64,000 bases of DNA from JAWXCE01 sp033764775 (GTDB lineage Bacteria > Pseudomonadota > Alphaproteobacteria > Rhizobiales > Rhodomicrobiaceae), in assembly GCA_033764775.1 (NCBI GenBank), contig JANRIQ010000018.1, positions 1 through 64,000 of the forward strand, read 5' to 3'. The position numbers and the translations under genes were made by a program. The notes below the pieces were generated by a model, which was given only the letters and a program-made list of their open reading frames with translations, ran no database searches and was not told the origin of the DNA. Of the stretch, positions 8,484 through 17,710 are shown one piece after another. The first letter of the stretch is position 1, and the number at the start of each line of letters is the position of its first letter.

Positions 8484-10099
8484 CCGAACGCCTTTACCTG
8501 TTCGACACCACTCTGCGCGACGGCGCGCAGGCGCTGGGCGTGGATTTCAGCCTCGCCGACAAGCGCATGATCGCCGCCGCTCTCGATGAACTCGGCGTGG
8601 ACTACATCGAGGGCGGCTATCCGGGGGCGAACCCGGCGGACACCGCGCTCTTCGCCGATCCGCCGCGCCTGACGAGCGCGACCTGGACCGCGTTCGGCAT
8701 GACGAAGCGCGCCGGCCGCTCGGCGTCGAACGACCCTGGCTTCGCCGCGGTGATCGCCTCAGACGCGCCAGCCATTTGTCTGGTCGCGAAGGCGTGGGAT
8801 TATCACGTGGAAATCGCCCTTGGCGTATCGCTGCAAGACAATCTGGAGGCGATTTCGCAATCCGTGCAGGCGGTGCGCGCGGCGGGGCGCGAGGCGCTCG
8901 TCGACTGCGAGCATTTCTTCGACGGTTATAAAGCCAACCGCCGCTACGCGCTCGCCTGCGCGCAGGCCGCCCACGAGGCCGGCGCCCGCTGGGTCGTGCT
9001 GTGCGACACCAATGGCGGCGCTCTGCCCGATGAGGTGGAGGCGATCGTCGCGGATGTCGCCGCTGTCGTGCCTGGCGATCATCTCGGCATCCACACCCAC
9101 AACGACGCAGACCTCGCCGTCGCCAACACGCTCGCCGCGGTGCGCGCGGGCGCGCGGCAGATACAGGGGACTCTCAACGGGCTTGGCGAGCGCTGCGGCA
9201 ACGCCAATCTCACCTCCATCATCCCGACGCTCGCCCTGAAGGCGCCTTATGCGGAGCGCTTCCACACCCGCGTCACGCCACAGCGCCTGAAAAGGCTGAG
9301 CGCCGTCTCCCGCATGCTTGACGAAACGCTGAACCGCGCGCCGAACCGCGCCGCGCCTTACGTCGGCGTCAGCGCTTTCGCGCACAAAGGCGGCATTCAC
9401 GTCTCGGCGGTTCAGAAAGACCCGCGCACCTACGAGCATGTGCCGCCCGAGACGGTTGGCAACACACGCCGTCTGCTCGTCTCCGCGCAGGCCGGTCGCT
9501 CGAACATCATGGCGGAGCTAGCGCGCGCCGGCATCGACGCCGACAAGGACGACCCGCGCATCGCCGCGCTGCTGGAGGATGTGAAGGCGCGCGAGGCGGC
9601 CGGCTACGCCTATGAAAGCGCGGAGGCCTCGTTTGAGCTGCTGGCGCGCCGCGCGCTCGGACACGTGCCGCGCTATTTCGACGTGGAGGGCTTCCGCGTC
9701 ATCGTCGAGCGGCGGCGCAACGCTCTAGGCGCGCTCGTCACCATCTCCGACGCGACCGTCAAGGTGCGGGTGAATGGCGAGACGATCATTGGCGCGGGAG
9801 AGGGCAATGGCCCGGTCAACGCGCTCGACGAGGCGCTGCGCCGCGATCTGGGCGTCTATCAGGAGTTCATCCGAGACATCGAGCTGGTGGATTACAAAGT
9901 GCGTATCCTCACCGGGGGCACCGCCGCGACGACGCGCGTGTTGATCGAGACGCGCGACAAGGCGACGGATGCGCGCTGGTTCACGGTCGGCGTATCGCCC
10001 AATATTGTGGATGCGTCCTTCGAGGCGCTGCTCGACTCCATCACCTACAAGCTGCTCAAGGCCGGCGCGCCGGCGCCCGCTCCAACCGGGCTTGGCTGA
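8480..10099 (+). CDS. cimA: Citramalate synthase (CimA-type, LeuA-like)
   Basis: A 539-residue enzyme of the DRE-TIM metallolyase superfamily. The N terminus carries LFDTTLRDGAQALGV (catalytic Arg and metal-binding Asp). The barrel includes CDTNGGALPDEV, the metal-binding HTHNDADLAVAN and the QGTLNGLGERCGNANL segment. A C-terminal LeuA dimer/regulatory domain (about residues 410-530) ends the protein. The overall pattern fits the long citramalate synthase type that condenses acetyl-CoA and pyruvate to (R)-citramalate on the threonine-independent isoleucine route. 2-Isopropylmalate synthase is the main alternative, but the N terminus (DFSLADKRMIAAALDELGVDYIEGG) favours CimA. Confidence 0.88.
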   Translation: MTERLYLFDTTLRDGAQALGVDFSLADKRMIAAALDELGVDYIEGGYPGANPADTALFADPPRLTSATWTAFGMTKRAGRSASNDPGFAAVIASDAPAICLVAKAWDYHVEIALGVSLQDNLEAISQSVQAVRAAGREALVDCEHFFDGYKANRRYALACAQAAHEAGARWVVLCDTNGGALPDEVEAIVADVAAVVPGDHLGIHTHNDADLAVANTLAAVRAGARQIQGTLNGLGERCGNANLTSIIPTLALKAPYAERFHTRVTPQRLKRLSAVSRMLDETLNRAPNRAAPYVGVSAFAHKGGIHVSAVQKDPRTYEHVPPETVGNTRRLLVSAQAGRSNIMAELARAGIDADKDDPRIAALLEDVKAREAAGYAYESAEASFELLARRALGHVPRYFDVEGFRVIVERRRNALGALVTISDATVKVRVNGETIIGAGEGNGPVNALDEALRRDLGVYQEFIRDIELVDYKVRILTGGTAATTRVLIETRDKATDARWFTVGVSPNIVDASFEALLDSITYKLLKAGAPAPAPTGLG

Positions 10100-10160
10100 T
10101 TTTCGCTTGCGCGGTGGGCAGGGCGCAAATATACAAACGTCTACTTTCGGAGCTGCCGCC

Positions 10161-10562
10161 ATGTCCTATCGCATCTGGCTGTTTTTCGCGGGCGTGCTCG
10201 GCGTCCTTGCCCTGGCGGCGGGGTCCTACGGCGCGCACGCGCTTGGCGGCTCCAACACATATTCCGCCGCGATCAAGGCGTTCGAGGCTGGCGTGCTCTA
10301 TCACGCGCTGCATGCGCTCGCGCTTTTGGGGCTGGCCGGGCTGATGGCGGCGACGGAAGGCCGGCGGTCCTCGTTCGCGAGCGCGGCCATGCATGGCGCG
10401 GGCGTTGCGTTCACCCTGGGCGCGGTGCTGTTCGCGGGCGGCATCTACGGCCGTGTCACGGGGCTTGCGCCGGATTTCGCGGGCGTCGCGCCCGTGGGCG
10501 GCGTCATGCTCATGGCCGGCTGGCTGGCGCTCGCCGCGTCGGCGTTGGGGCTGAGGCGCTAG
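10161..10562 (+). CDS. DUF423 membrane protein
   Basis: A 133-residue protein with four hydrophobic segments and the family landmarks: an N-terminal ALAAGSYGAHAL, then the Tyr-His-Ala-Leu-His-Ala-Leu-Ala motif, GAVLFAGGIYG and the C-terminal PVGGVMLMAGWLALA. These match DUF423 (YwdK-like) inner-membrane proteins of unknown function. An in-frame upstream start at 9969 lies inside cimA and is rejected. The ATG at 10161 follows GGAGCTGCCGCC and gives the usual family length. The next gene begins two bases after its stop. Confidence 0.88.
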   Translation: MSYRIWLFFAGVLGVLALAAGSYGAHALGGSNTYSAAIKAFEAGVLYHALHALALLGLAGLMAATEGRRSSFASAAMHGAGVAFTLGAVLFAGGIYGRVTGLAPDFAGVAPVGGVMLMAGWLALAASALGLRR

Positions 10563-10564
10563 CC

Positions 10565-10972
10565 ATGTCCGGCCGTGCGCTCATCATCGCCGCTTTCGCC
10601 GTCACGGCCGCGCTGCTGGCGCTGCTGCATGGGCTTGCGTCCGAGCGCTGGTTCGATCTTTACGGGGGCGCGGCGGCGGTTCTGGCGGGCGCGCCCGTGC
10701 TCCAGGCGGGTTTGTGGCGCGGTTTGAAGGCGGGCGGGCGCTCGCCCTGGCTGTCGCTCGTCGTCACCGCGCCAATGGTGATCGTGGCCGCCGCGCAGAT
10801 CGGCTTCTGGTGGGGGTTTTACGCGGGCGGCGAAGCGGGGGTCACGCTCGGCGTCGTGCGCGGCGCGCTGTGGACTGTGCTCGGCCCGTACGCGTGGGCT
10901 ATCGCGGGGCTGTATCTGAGCTTGTGCGCTTTCATCGTTGCACGCGCGGCGGCCGTGCGGCGGACGCCCTAG
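10565..10972 (+). CDS. Hypothetical four-TM membrane protein
   Basis: A 135-residue protein made almost wholly of hydrophobic segments (about residues 4-24, 35-52, 60-84 and 95-125) with short Arg-rich loops. It starts two bases after the DUF423 stop, so the pair is probably co-transcribed. No catalytic or binding motif is visible and I do not recognise the family. Confidence 0.65.
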   Translation: MSGRALIIAAFAVTAALLALLHGLASERWFDLYGGAAAVLAGAPVLQAGLWRGLKAGGRSPWLSLVVTAPMVIVAAAQIGFWWGFYAGGEAGVTLGVVRGALWTVLGPYAWAIAGLYLSLCAFIVARAAAVRRTP

Positions 10973-11021
10973 ACGGTCTCACCTCTGGTCAGCGACGAAG
11001 GCGCGCTTGTCGGGCGCGGAA

Positions 11022-11702
11022 TCAGGGCCGCACCGTTCTCGCGAGGCGCAGGGCCGCGTCCTCCCGCTCCTGCGGGTGCGCGCCGCGCGCCGCCCAGAAC
11101 GCCTGGATCGCCGGCACCACATCCTCCGCTCGCCTCACCTCCAGAAACCGCGCTTCAAGGCCCGGGCGTATGAAACTCTCGGCCTCCATCTCGGCGAAAA
11201 GCTGCAAAAGGCGATCCCAGTATCCGCCCACATTGGCGATGACCACCGGTTTGTCGTGGTGGCGGAGCTGCGCCCAGGTGAGCTGCTCGACCAGTTCCTC
11301 CAGCGTGCCGAGGCCGCCGGGCAGAGCGATGAACGCGTCCGAGCGCTCGTACATAAGCATTTTGCGCTCGTGCAGCGTGGCGGTGAAAAGCAGTTCCTGA
11401 ACGTCGCGCAACGGCGGCTCGATCCCGACAAGGTTGTCGGGAATGACGCCCGTGACGTGGCCTCCGGCGCTGAGGACGGCGCGCGCCGTCTCGCCCATGA
11501 GGCCGTTGGCGCTGCCGCCGTAAACGAGCCGCAGGCCGGCGGCGGCGATGGCCGAGCCTAGGGTGCGGGCGGCGTGCGCAAACACGGGGTCTCGCCCGGA
11601 GCCAGAGCCGCAATAGACGCAGACGCCCCGTGCGGCGACCGGCCCCGGAGACAGCTCTGGGGCGTCTAAGTCTCTCATCTGGCGGGATGTTTTGTTTTTC
11701 AT
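11022..11702 (-). CDS. LOG-family phosphoribohydrolase (Rossman fold nucleotide-binding protein)
   Basis: A 226-residue protein with the LOG/YvdD signature: an N-terminal VCVYCGSGSGRDP strand-loop, then RLVYGGSANGLMGETARAV, and the diagnostic PGGLGTLEELVEQLTWAQL motif (PGGxGTxxE). The family cleaves cytokinin riboside monophosphates or AMP-like nucleotides to free base and ribose 5-phosphate. In bacteria without plant contact its physiological substrate is unclear. A second possible start (Met at residue 9) would shorten the protein slightly. Confidence 0.9.
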   Translation of the reverse strand: MKNKTSRQMRDLDAPELSPGPVAARGVCVYCGSGSGRDPVFAHAARTLGSAIAAAGLRLVYGGSANGLMGETARAVLSAGGHVTGVIPDNLVGIEPPLRDVQELLFTATLHERKMLMYERSDAFIALPGGLGTLEELVEQLTWAQLRHHDKPVVIANVGGYWDRLLQLFAEMEAESFIRPGLEARFLEVRRAEDVVPAIQAFWAARGAHPQEREDAALRLARTVRP

Positions 11703-11837
11703 GCGCCGTCGTAACAGGCTCGTTGCGCGGAGTCTACAACGGCGGAGCGGATTGCGCCGGCGCCGCGGCCCGCGCTCATGAAGGGCTTGAACGCTTCGCT
11801 GGTTCGGCGCTAAGTGGCCGCATGGGCGTGAGGAGAC

Positions 11838-13328
11838 GTGTGCATGCGTGATGATCAGGAACGCTCGACGCCGCCGCGCCGGCGCTTCGGCTGGCTATTT
11901 TTGCTGCTGATGCTGCTGTTTTCCGGCGCGTTCTACCTCAGCGCGAAAGATTCGGTCGATTTCGCGGGCTATTGGGAGCGCATCCGGCAAGCCGTCTTCA
12001 GAAGCCCGCCGCCGCCTCCCGCTCCGCCTGCGGCGCCGAACGCCCCGACCTTCGACATCGTGCGGGCGGAAGCCACGGGCGAACTCATCGCCGCGGGCAA
12101 GGCTGAGCCGGGCTGGCGCATCAAGCTGGAGAGCGCCGCTGGCGAGGTGGGCGAAGCGGTGGCCGACGTGAACGGCGAATGGGTCATAGAGGGGCGAAAG
12201 GCGCTGCCCCCTGGCGAGCACACGCTGTCGCTGCGGGCGATCTCGCCTGGCGGCGGCGAGGCCGTGATGAGCGGTCAGCAGATCGCGATGTCCATCTCGC
12301 CGCGATCGGAGCCGGCCATCGTGGCGCTGACCGAGCCGGGAAAGCCGACGCGCGTGCTGCAAACGATCACACGTGGGGACGCCTCGGGAGCTGCGTCAGA
12401 GGCAGCGCCTGCTAGACCGGCGCCGCCGCCGACGCCGCCGCGCGAAACGACGCCCGCAAAGCCCGAGCCGCCGCGCGCCGAGGCGGAGTCCGGCACGGCC
12501 AAAACGCCTGCGGTCGTCGCCAAAACCGACGCGAGCGAGACGCGCGCGCCAGCCGCCGACCCCGGCGCCAAACCCTCTCCCGCGCCCGAGTCGGCCAAGC
12601 CCGCCGAGGCCGTCGAAAAACCGCCCGCGCCTCTATTGCCGCCGCCGCCCGTGTCGTTCAGCGCCCTGGACTATGAACGCGGCGCCGCGTCGAAGCTGTT
12701 CATGACCGGCCGATCCGCTCCCGGCGCGCGGGTGATGCTCTACGCCAACAACGCGTTCCTCGGCATCGCCACGGCGGGACCGGACGGCGCCTGGACCTTC
12801 GCGAGTCCAGGCGAGCTGCCGCCCGGCTCCTACCAGATCCGCGCCGACCATATCGACCAGGGCACGGGCAAGGTTCTCTCGCGGGCTGAGGTCAGCTTCG
12901 AGCAGCCGAAGCCGGAGGAGCTGGACGCGGCCCCAGGGGTCGCGCCGCCGGCGTCGAGCGCCGCACCTGAGAGGCCTCCCGCGCTGGCGGAGGGCGACAA
13001 GCGCCCTTTCGATACGGCCATGGCGGGAGCGGCCGGGAAAACCGTTACGGAGCGAGCGTCGGAAAAGGCCGGCCCCGCGCCGGTCGAAGCGGCGGAGAAA
13101 CGCGCATCGCCGGCGCGCCGCATCGCCGCATCAAAACGAGAGCGGCGCGCCGGTTCGCGGCGACGGTGTCGCGGCGTCACCGTCCGTCGGGGCGATACGC
13201 TGTGGCATATCGCCAGGAGATGCTACGGCGACGGCGACCGCTACACCAAAATTTTCCGGTCGAACGCCGGACAAATCCGCGATCCAAACCTTATTTATCC
13301 AAGTCAACGATTTGTGGTTCCACGCTGA
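11838..13328 (+). CDS. LysM-domain envelope protein with two Ig-like repeats
   Basis: A 496-residue protein with an Arg-rich N terminus, one hydrophobic anchor (about residues 17-36, RFGWLFLLLMLLFSGAFYLS) and two similar Ig-like beta modules. The first is at about residues 72-135 (TGELIAAGKAEPGWRIKLES), the second at about 273-355 (RGAASKLFMTGRSAPGARVM). They are separated by a long Pro/Ala/Lys linker. The C-terminal LysM domain is at about 445-496 (VRRGDTLWHIARRCYGDGDR, with the closing LIYPSQRFVVP). It should be anchored in the inner membrane and bind peptidoglycan. No catalytic domain is visible, so the role is probably structural or as an accessory of envelope assembly. Confidence 0.85.
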   Translation: MCMRDDQERSTPPRRRFGWLFLLLMLLFSGAFYLSAKDSVDFAGYWERIRQAVFRSPPPPPAPPAAPNAPTFDIVRAEATGELIAAGKAEPGWRIKLESAAGEVGEAVADVNGEWVIEGRKALPPGEHTLSLRAISPGGGEAVMSGQQIAMSISPRSEPAIVALTEPGKPTRVLQTITRGDASGAASEAAPARPAPPPTPPRETTPAKPEPPRAEAESGTAKTPAVVAKTDASETRAPAADPGAKPSPAPESAKPAEAVEKPPAPLLPPPPVSFSALDYERGAASKLFMTGRSAPGARVMLYANNAFLGIATAGPDGAWTFASPGELPPGSYQIRADHIDQGTGKVLSRAEVSFEQPKPEELDAAPGVAPPASSAAPERPPALAEGDKRPFDTAMAGAAGKTVTERASEKAGPAPVEAAEKRASPARRIAASKRERRAGSRRRCRGVTVRRGDTLWHIARRCYGDGDRYTKIFRSNAGQIRDPNLIYPSQRFVVPR

Positions 13329-13405
13329 TCATCTATATACGTGATATGTGATCAGCCGGGAGGGCGCCGCGACCGGCCCTCCCATGTCCCGAGGCGGCGT
13401 CCCTA

Positions 13406-15316
13406 TTGCGAGCATTCACCGGCCAGACCCGCGCGAGCGGCGGGCGTTCACACTCCGGAGGCGCCCCCTCCAACAACCATCTTGCGACGCTCATGCACCT
13501 GGCCCCCTTCGCATGGCCGGAAGGGCAGTCCCGGCTTCGCCAGCGCGTCGTCCTTTCGCTCCTCGCGCTGCTTGCCGCCAAGATCGTCACCGTCTGCATT
13601 CCCTATATTTACAAGCTCGCCGTTGACGGTCTGAGCGCGGCCCAAGCCGCCGGCGCCGGACAAGCGCTGCCTTTCGTCGTGCTCGGGGTCGTCGTCGCAT
13701 ATGGCGCCGCCCGCGCCGCCATGGTGCTGTTCACGCAGGGCCGCGACATTCTCTTCACTCATGTCGCCCAGCATGCGACGCGGGTGATCGCCAGCCGCAC
13801 GTTCGAGCACTTGCATGCCCTTTCCCTCCGCTTTCACCTCGACCGCAAAACCGGCGGGCTCTCTCGCGTGCTGGAGCGCGGCAAGCAGTCCATCGACCTC
13901 ATCGTGCGCAACGGTGTGCTTTACCTGTTCCCGACAGTGATCGAGCTGGCGCTGGTGCTGTGCATCCTCGCTTTCGCTTTCGGCTGGGCCTATGCGGCGA
14001 TCGTGTTCGTCACGGTGGGCGCCTATCTCTGGTTCACGTTCGCAGCCAGCGAGTGGCGCATCGCCATCCGCCGCGAACTCAACGACAGCGACACCGACGC
14101 CAACACCAAGGCCATCGATAGCCTGCTGAATTTCGAGACCGTGAAATATTTCGGCGCGGAGGCGTGGGAGTCACGGCGCTTCGACGCGTCCATGGCGCGC
14201 TATGAGAAGGCCGCCATCCGCACCTATGTCTCCCTCGCCATGCTGAACTCCGGCCAGGCGGTGATTTTCACCCTCGGGCTGACGGCGAGCATGCTGCTGT
14301 CGGCGCGGGCCGTCGCCTCGGGCGAGCAGACGCTCGGCGATTTCGTCATGATCAACGCCATGCTGATCCAGCTCTACATCCCGCTCAATTTCATGGGCAT
14401 GATCTACCGCGAGCTGAAACAGGGCCTCACCGACATCGAGGACATGTTCGCGCTGGTGCGCCAGACGCCCGAGGTCGTCGATAAGCCCGGCGCGCCGCCG
14501 CTCGTCGTCTCCCGCGGCGAGATCCGCTTTGAAAATGTGCGCTTCGCCTACGATCCCGACCGCGTCATCCTGAAAGGCGTCGATTTCGTGGTGCCGCCCG
14601 GCGGTCTCGTCGCCATCGTTGGCCCGTCGGGCGCCGGCAAATCCACCATCTCGCGCCTGCTGTTCCGCTTCTACGACGTGACCGGTGGGCGCATCCTCAT
14701 CGACGGCCAGGACATCCGCGACGTGACCCAGGAGAGCGTGCGCGCCGCCATTGGCATCGTGCCGCAGGACACCGTGCTCTTCAACGACACCATCGACTAC
14801 AACATCCGCTACGGCTCGCCGAACGCGACGGACGAACAGGTGCGCGCCGCCGCCGAGATGGCGCAGATCGACCGGTTCATCACGAGCTTGCCGAAGGGCT
14901 ATCAGACCATGGTCGGCGAGCGCGGCCTCAAACTCTCAGGCGGCGAGAAGCAGCGCGTCGCCATCGCCCGCACCATCCTGAAAGGCCCGCCGATCCTCAT
15001 GCTCGACGAGGCGACCTCGGCGCTCGACACCAACACCGAAAAGGACATCCAGCAGGCGCTCGACACGGTTTCCCGCAACCGCACGACGCTCGTCATCGCG
15101 CACCGCCTATCGACCATCATCCACGCCGACGCCATCATCGTGCTCGACCAGGGCGTGATCGCCGAGCGCGGCAGCCACGCCGAGTTGCTGGCGGCGGGCG
15201 GCATCTACGCCAAACTGTGGACGCGCCAGCAGGAAGCCGACGAGGCTCGCCAGCGCATCGCAAGCGCGGTCAAGGAAGGCGCGGTGAGGGAGCCGGTAGA
15301 GGCGGCGGCGCGCTGA
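13406..15316 (+). CDS. Atm1-type ABC exporter, fused permease and ATPase
   Basis: A 636-residue half-transporter: six TM helices in the N-terminal half (about residues 45-330), then an ABC domain with Walker A GPSGAGKST (about 406-414), Q-loop, signature LSGGEKQR (about 510-517), Walker B ILMLDEAT and the switch His in VIAHRLSTI. The TM core and the ATPase resemble the mitochondrial Atm1/bacterial AtmA class, which exports glutathione-linked or Fe-S-related compounds and heavy-metal conjugates. The start is uncertain. TTG at 13406 gives N-terminal sequence that aligns with the family (LATLMHLAPFAWPEG). The first ATG, at 13493, would remove part of that segment. Confidence 0.9.
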   Translation: MRAFTGQTRASGGRSHSGGAPSNNHLATLMHLAPFAWPEGQSRLRQRVVLSLLALLAAKIVTVCIPYIYKLAVDGLSAAQAAGAGQALPFVVLGVVVAYGAARAAMVLFTQGRDILFTHVAQHATRVIASRTFEHLHALSLRFHLDRKTGGLSRVLERGKQSIDLIVRNGVLYLFPTVIELALVLCILAFAFGWAYAAIVFVTVGAYLWFTFAASEWRIAIRRELNDSDTDANTKAIDSLLNFETVKYFGAEAWESRRFDASMARYEKAAIRTYVSLAMLNSGQAVIFTLGLTASMLLSARAVASGEQTLGDFVMINAMLIQLYIPLNFMGMIYRELKQGLTDIEDMFALVRQTPEVVDKPGAPPLVVSRGEIRFENVRFAYDPDRVILKGVDFVVPPGGLVAIVGPSGAGKSTISRLLFRFYDVTGGRILIDGQDIRDVTQESVRAAIGIVPQDTVLFNDTIDYNIRYGSPNATDEQVRAAAEMAQIDRFITSLPKGYQTMVGERGLKLSGGEKQRVAIARTILKGPPILMLDEATSALDTNTEKDIQQALDTVSRNRTTLVIAHRLSTIIHADAIIVLDQGVIAERGSHAELLAAGGIYAKLWTRQQEADEARQRIASAVKEGAVREPVEAAAR

Positions 15317-15386
15317 CGCCGTTCACAATTTCATCGCCAAGTCGAGCTAGATGAGGCGGCGAGTTTCCCCCAAGGGATGCAACACC

Positions 15387-16106
15387 ATGCGCGAATATGA
15401 AAACCAGTCCCTGATCGACACCGTCCTATCGACCTTCGCGCCCGTCCACCGCGACGGGCATAAGTTCATCGGACTTGGCGCGCTCGTCACGCTGCTGCTG
15501 TTCCTGCTCTGGGCGCCGCTTGGCTGGCTGGCGGCTCTCATCACCGCGTTCATCGCGTATTTTTTCCGCGATCCCGATCGCGCGACGCCTCTGCGCCCCG
15601 GGCTGGTCGTCGCCCCCGCCGACGGCCGGATCGTCGCCGTCGGGCCGCGCAAGCCGCTGAAAGAGCTGGGCCTCGGGGAGGAGCCGATGACGTGCGTCTC
15701 GATTTTCCTCTCCATGTTCGACGTGCACATCAATCGCGCGCCCCTTGCTGGCCGGGTGGCGGCCAAGGTCTACACGCCGGGGGTGTTCTTCAACGCGGCG
15801 TCCGAAGCGGCGAGCCAGGACAACGAGCGCATGGCGCTGCGCATCGAGGCGGCGACCGGCGAAGCCGTGGGCGTCGTGCAGATCGCCGGCCTCGTGGCGC
15901 GCCGCATCGTGACCTTTCCTGCCGAGGGCGACATGGTTGCGGCGGGCGAGCGCATCGGCCTCATCCGTTTCGGAAGCCGGGTGGACGTGTATCTGCCGCT
16001 CAACCGGGGCGTGCTGGCGGCGGTCGGCCAGCGCTGTGTGGGCGGCGAAACGGTGCTGGCTGATTTCCAATCGGCCGAAACGGGCCGCGAAGTAAGGGTG
16101 AGCTGA
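15387..16106 (+). CDS. psd: Phosphatidylserine decarboxylase
   Basis: A 239-residue short-type decarboxylase that converts phosphatidylserine to phosphatidylethanolamine at the inner membrane. Landmarks are two hydrophobic segments (about residues 32-65), PADGRIVAVGP, the FLSMFDVHINRAP segment, and the self-cleavage site FGSRVDVY, where Gly-Ser gives the pyruvoyl group of the alpha chain. I chose ATG 15387 because AAGGGA lies 9 bases upstream; the in-frame ATG at 15351 adds only 12 basic residues. pssA follows after a single base, so substrate and product steps form one operon. Confidence 0.94.
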   Translation: MREYENQSLIDTVLSTFAPVHRDGHKFIGLGALVTLLLFLLWAPLGWLAALITAFIAYFFRDPDRATPLRPGLVVAPADGRIVAVGPRKPLKELGLGEEPMTCVSIFLSMFDVHINRAPLAGRVAAKVYTPGVFFNAASEAASQDNERMALRIEAATGEAVGVVQIAGLVARRIVTFPAEGDMVAAGERIGLIRFGSRVDVYLPLNRGVLAAVGQRCVGGETVLADFQSAETGREVRVS

Positions 16107-16107
16107 C

Positions 16108-16938
16108 ATGCCCATCAACGCGGGGCGCGGCGAGCGCGTGCCCCTTCGCCGCCTCATCCCTAACATCATCACGCTTCTCGGCTTGTGCGCGGGTCTCACC
16201 GCCATCCGCATGGCGATTGAGGGCCGTTTCGAACTGGCGATCGCAGCCATCGTCGCCGCCGCCATGTTCGACGCGCTGGACGGCCGCATGGCGCGGCTGC
16301 TGAAGGCGCATTCCAAATTCGGCGCCGAACTCGACTCGCTGGCCGACTTCGTCAATTTCGGCGTTGCGCCGGCGGTTACAGTTTATGTGTGGGGTCTGGC
16401 GACGGCTCCAAGCGTGGGCTGGGCGGCGGCGCTCATCTTCGCCATTTGCGCCGCTTTGCGGCTTGCGCGCTTTAACGTGGCGGCGAGCGAGACGGCCGAG
16501 CGGCCTGCATGGGAGCGGCGCTTTTTCACGGGCGCGCCAACGCCCGCCGGCGCCATTTTGCTGCTGCTGCCTCTCTATCTCGAGGGGCTCGGGGTCTCGA
16601 AGGCGCTGTTTCCGCCCGCCGTGATCATCATCCATATGCTGGCTGTGGCGGGTTTCATGATCAGCCGCGCCCCGACGTTCTCGGGCAAGTTCGAGAACGC
16701 GCGGATCGACCGCTCCGAGGCCGGGCCTATCTCCGTGGCGGCGGCGGCCTGCGTCGTGATGCTTGCGACCTATCCCTATCTTACGCTGACGCTGGCCGTC
16801 GCGGCCTATCTCGCACTCGTTCCGCTCGCGGTCCGCGAAAGGCGCCGGCTTGCGGCGGAGCACGAAAAGGCGACGCGCCAGGAGGCGGCTTCGCTCGCCA
16901 CGCGGCTCAGCATTGTGGCGAAGGCTGCGAGGGATTAA
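16108..16938 (+). CDS. pssA: CDP-diacylglycerol-serine O-phosphatidyltransferase
   Basis: A 276-residue multi-pass enzyme making phosphatidylserine from CDP-diacylglycerol and serine, the substrate of the psd gene just upstream. The CDP-alcohol phosphotransferase motif is complete: DALDGRMARLLKAHSKFGAE followed by LDSLAD, matching DGxxAR...G...D...D. About seven or eight hydrophobic segments follow, ending with a polar basic tail. Its stop overlaps the tail of the convergent minus-strand gene by four bases. Confidence 0.94.
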   Translation: MPINAGRGERVPLRRLIPNIITLLGLCAGLTAIRMAIEGRFELAIAAIVAAAMFDALDGRMARLLKAHSKFGAELDSLADFVNFGVAPAVTVYVWGLATAPSVGWAAALIFAICAALRLARFNVAASETAERPAWERRFFTGAPTPAGAILLLLPLYLEGLGVSKALFPPAVIIIHMLAVAGFMISRAPTFSGKFENARIDRSEAGPISVAAAACVVMLATYPYLTLTLAVAAYLALVPLAVRERRRLAAEHEKATRQEAASLATRLSIVAKAARD

Positions 16939-17222
16939 GGCTCGGAGCGTAAGCCGTCGAACACGCGGTCGCTGAAGCTGCGGTTATCAAAGCGCGGATA
17001 ATTGCCGTACTCGCTCTGATAGATGTACGGGGAAAAATCGTCGCCGTTGCGATAGCCGCCGCGAAGACGGTAGCCTGCGACGCGCGGCGCGCGTTTCATG
17101 CCCGCAGATTTCTTCGCCTTTTTGGCTTTGTAACCAGGGCGGTAATCAGCGGCCGAAGCGGGCGCGGCCATGACGCCAGCCGCCACAAAACCAAGAACCG
17201 CGAATAAAGCGACAATCCTCAT
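16935..17222 (-). CDS. Small secreted basic protein
   Basis: A 95-residue protein with a clear signal peptide (MRIVALFAVLGFVAAGVMAA, then PASA-ADY as the likely cleavage site). The Lys/Arg/Tyr-rich mature part contains short Gly-Tyr-Arg segments (YRPGYKAKKAKKS, GYRLRGGYRNGDDF) and ends YGNYPRFDNRSFSDRVFDGL. I chose the ATG at 17222 because GGGAGG lies 7 bases upstream; the longer in-frame start at 17309 has no signal-peptide logic. Such small Arg/Tyr-rich exported proteins are frequent in Hyphomicrobiales; function unknown. Confidence 0.72.
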   Translation of the reverse strand: MRIVALFAVLGFVAAGVMAAPASAADYRPGYKAKKAKKSAGMKRAPRVAGYRLRGGYRNGDDFSPYIYQSEYGNYPRFDNRSFSDRVFDGLRSEP

Positions 17223-17320
17223 CAAAACCTCCCTCATGCGCCCCAATGCGCCACGTATACGCCAAAACCCGCGCGGGGAGGTTGTCGTTCCACCACAGTC
17301 TAAGCGCAATCGCGGACGGT

Positions 17321-17584
17321 TTACGCGCTTTTACCCGATAGTATGATGCTGGTGCGGGTAGTTTTTTCGTCGAGCACGATGCGTTTCGGCGGCGGCGCCA
17401 CATTACGGAACCGCTGGCGCAGGGTTTCGAGCTGTCCGAGCTGGGTGATGCGCAGAAGCATCACGTCGCGGCGCGCGAGGCCGTAATTGCTCAGTTTTGC
17501 GATATGATCTTCGGGAATTTCCGCAATCGGGCAGGGGCGGGCGGCGATCCTCTTCAGGGACGCCAGTTCGTCTCGCGTGAGCAT
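17321..17584 (-). CDS. Small hypothetical protein
   Basis: An 87-residue polypeptide, mostly helical in character (LTRDELASLKRIAARPCPIA, ISNYGL-like KLSNYGLARRDVMLLRI). The region KLSNYGLARRDVMLLRITQL resembles a small winged-helix-like segment, but no DNA-binding function can be claimed. I chose the start at 17584 (MLTRDEL) because the longer frame to 17848 reads through Arg-rich sequence overlapping the divergent DUF971 gene. Family not recognised. Confidence 0.55.
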   Translation of the reverse strand: MLTRDELASLKRIAARPCPIAEIPEDHIAKLSNYGLARRDVMLLRITQLGQLETLRQRFRNVAPPPKRIVLDEKTTRTSIILSGKSA

Positions 17585-17710
17585 GATGGGCGGCACTTGC
17601 GCACTCCTACGACTGTCTGTAGCGATGGATAGCGCGCGACGGCGCCGCCAATGTGGCTGGAAAGTTACGCAAAAATGATTAAGTTTTGGTTGTTCTAAAG
17701 GCGTAGGGAT

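Noticed and set aside
13406..13493. Truncated start of the Atm1-type exporter
   Set aside because: The TTG start restores the family-like N terminus, so no truncation is needed; only the start codon is uncertain.
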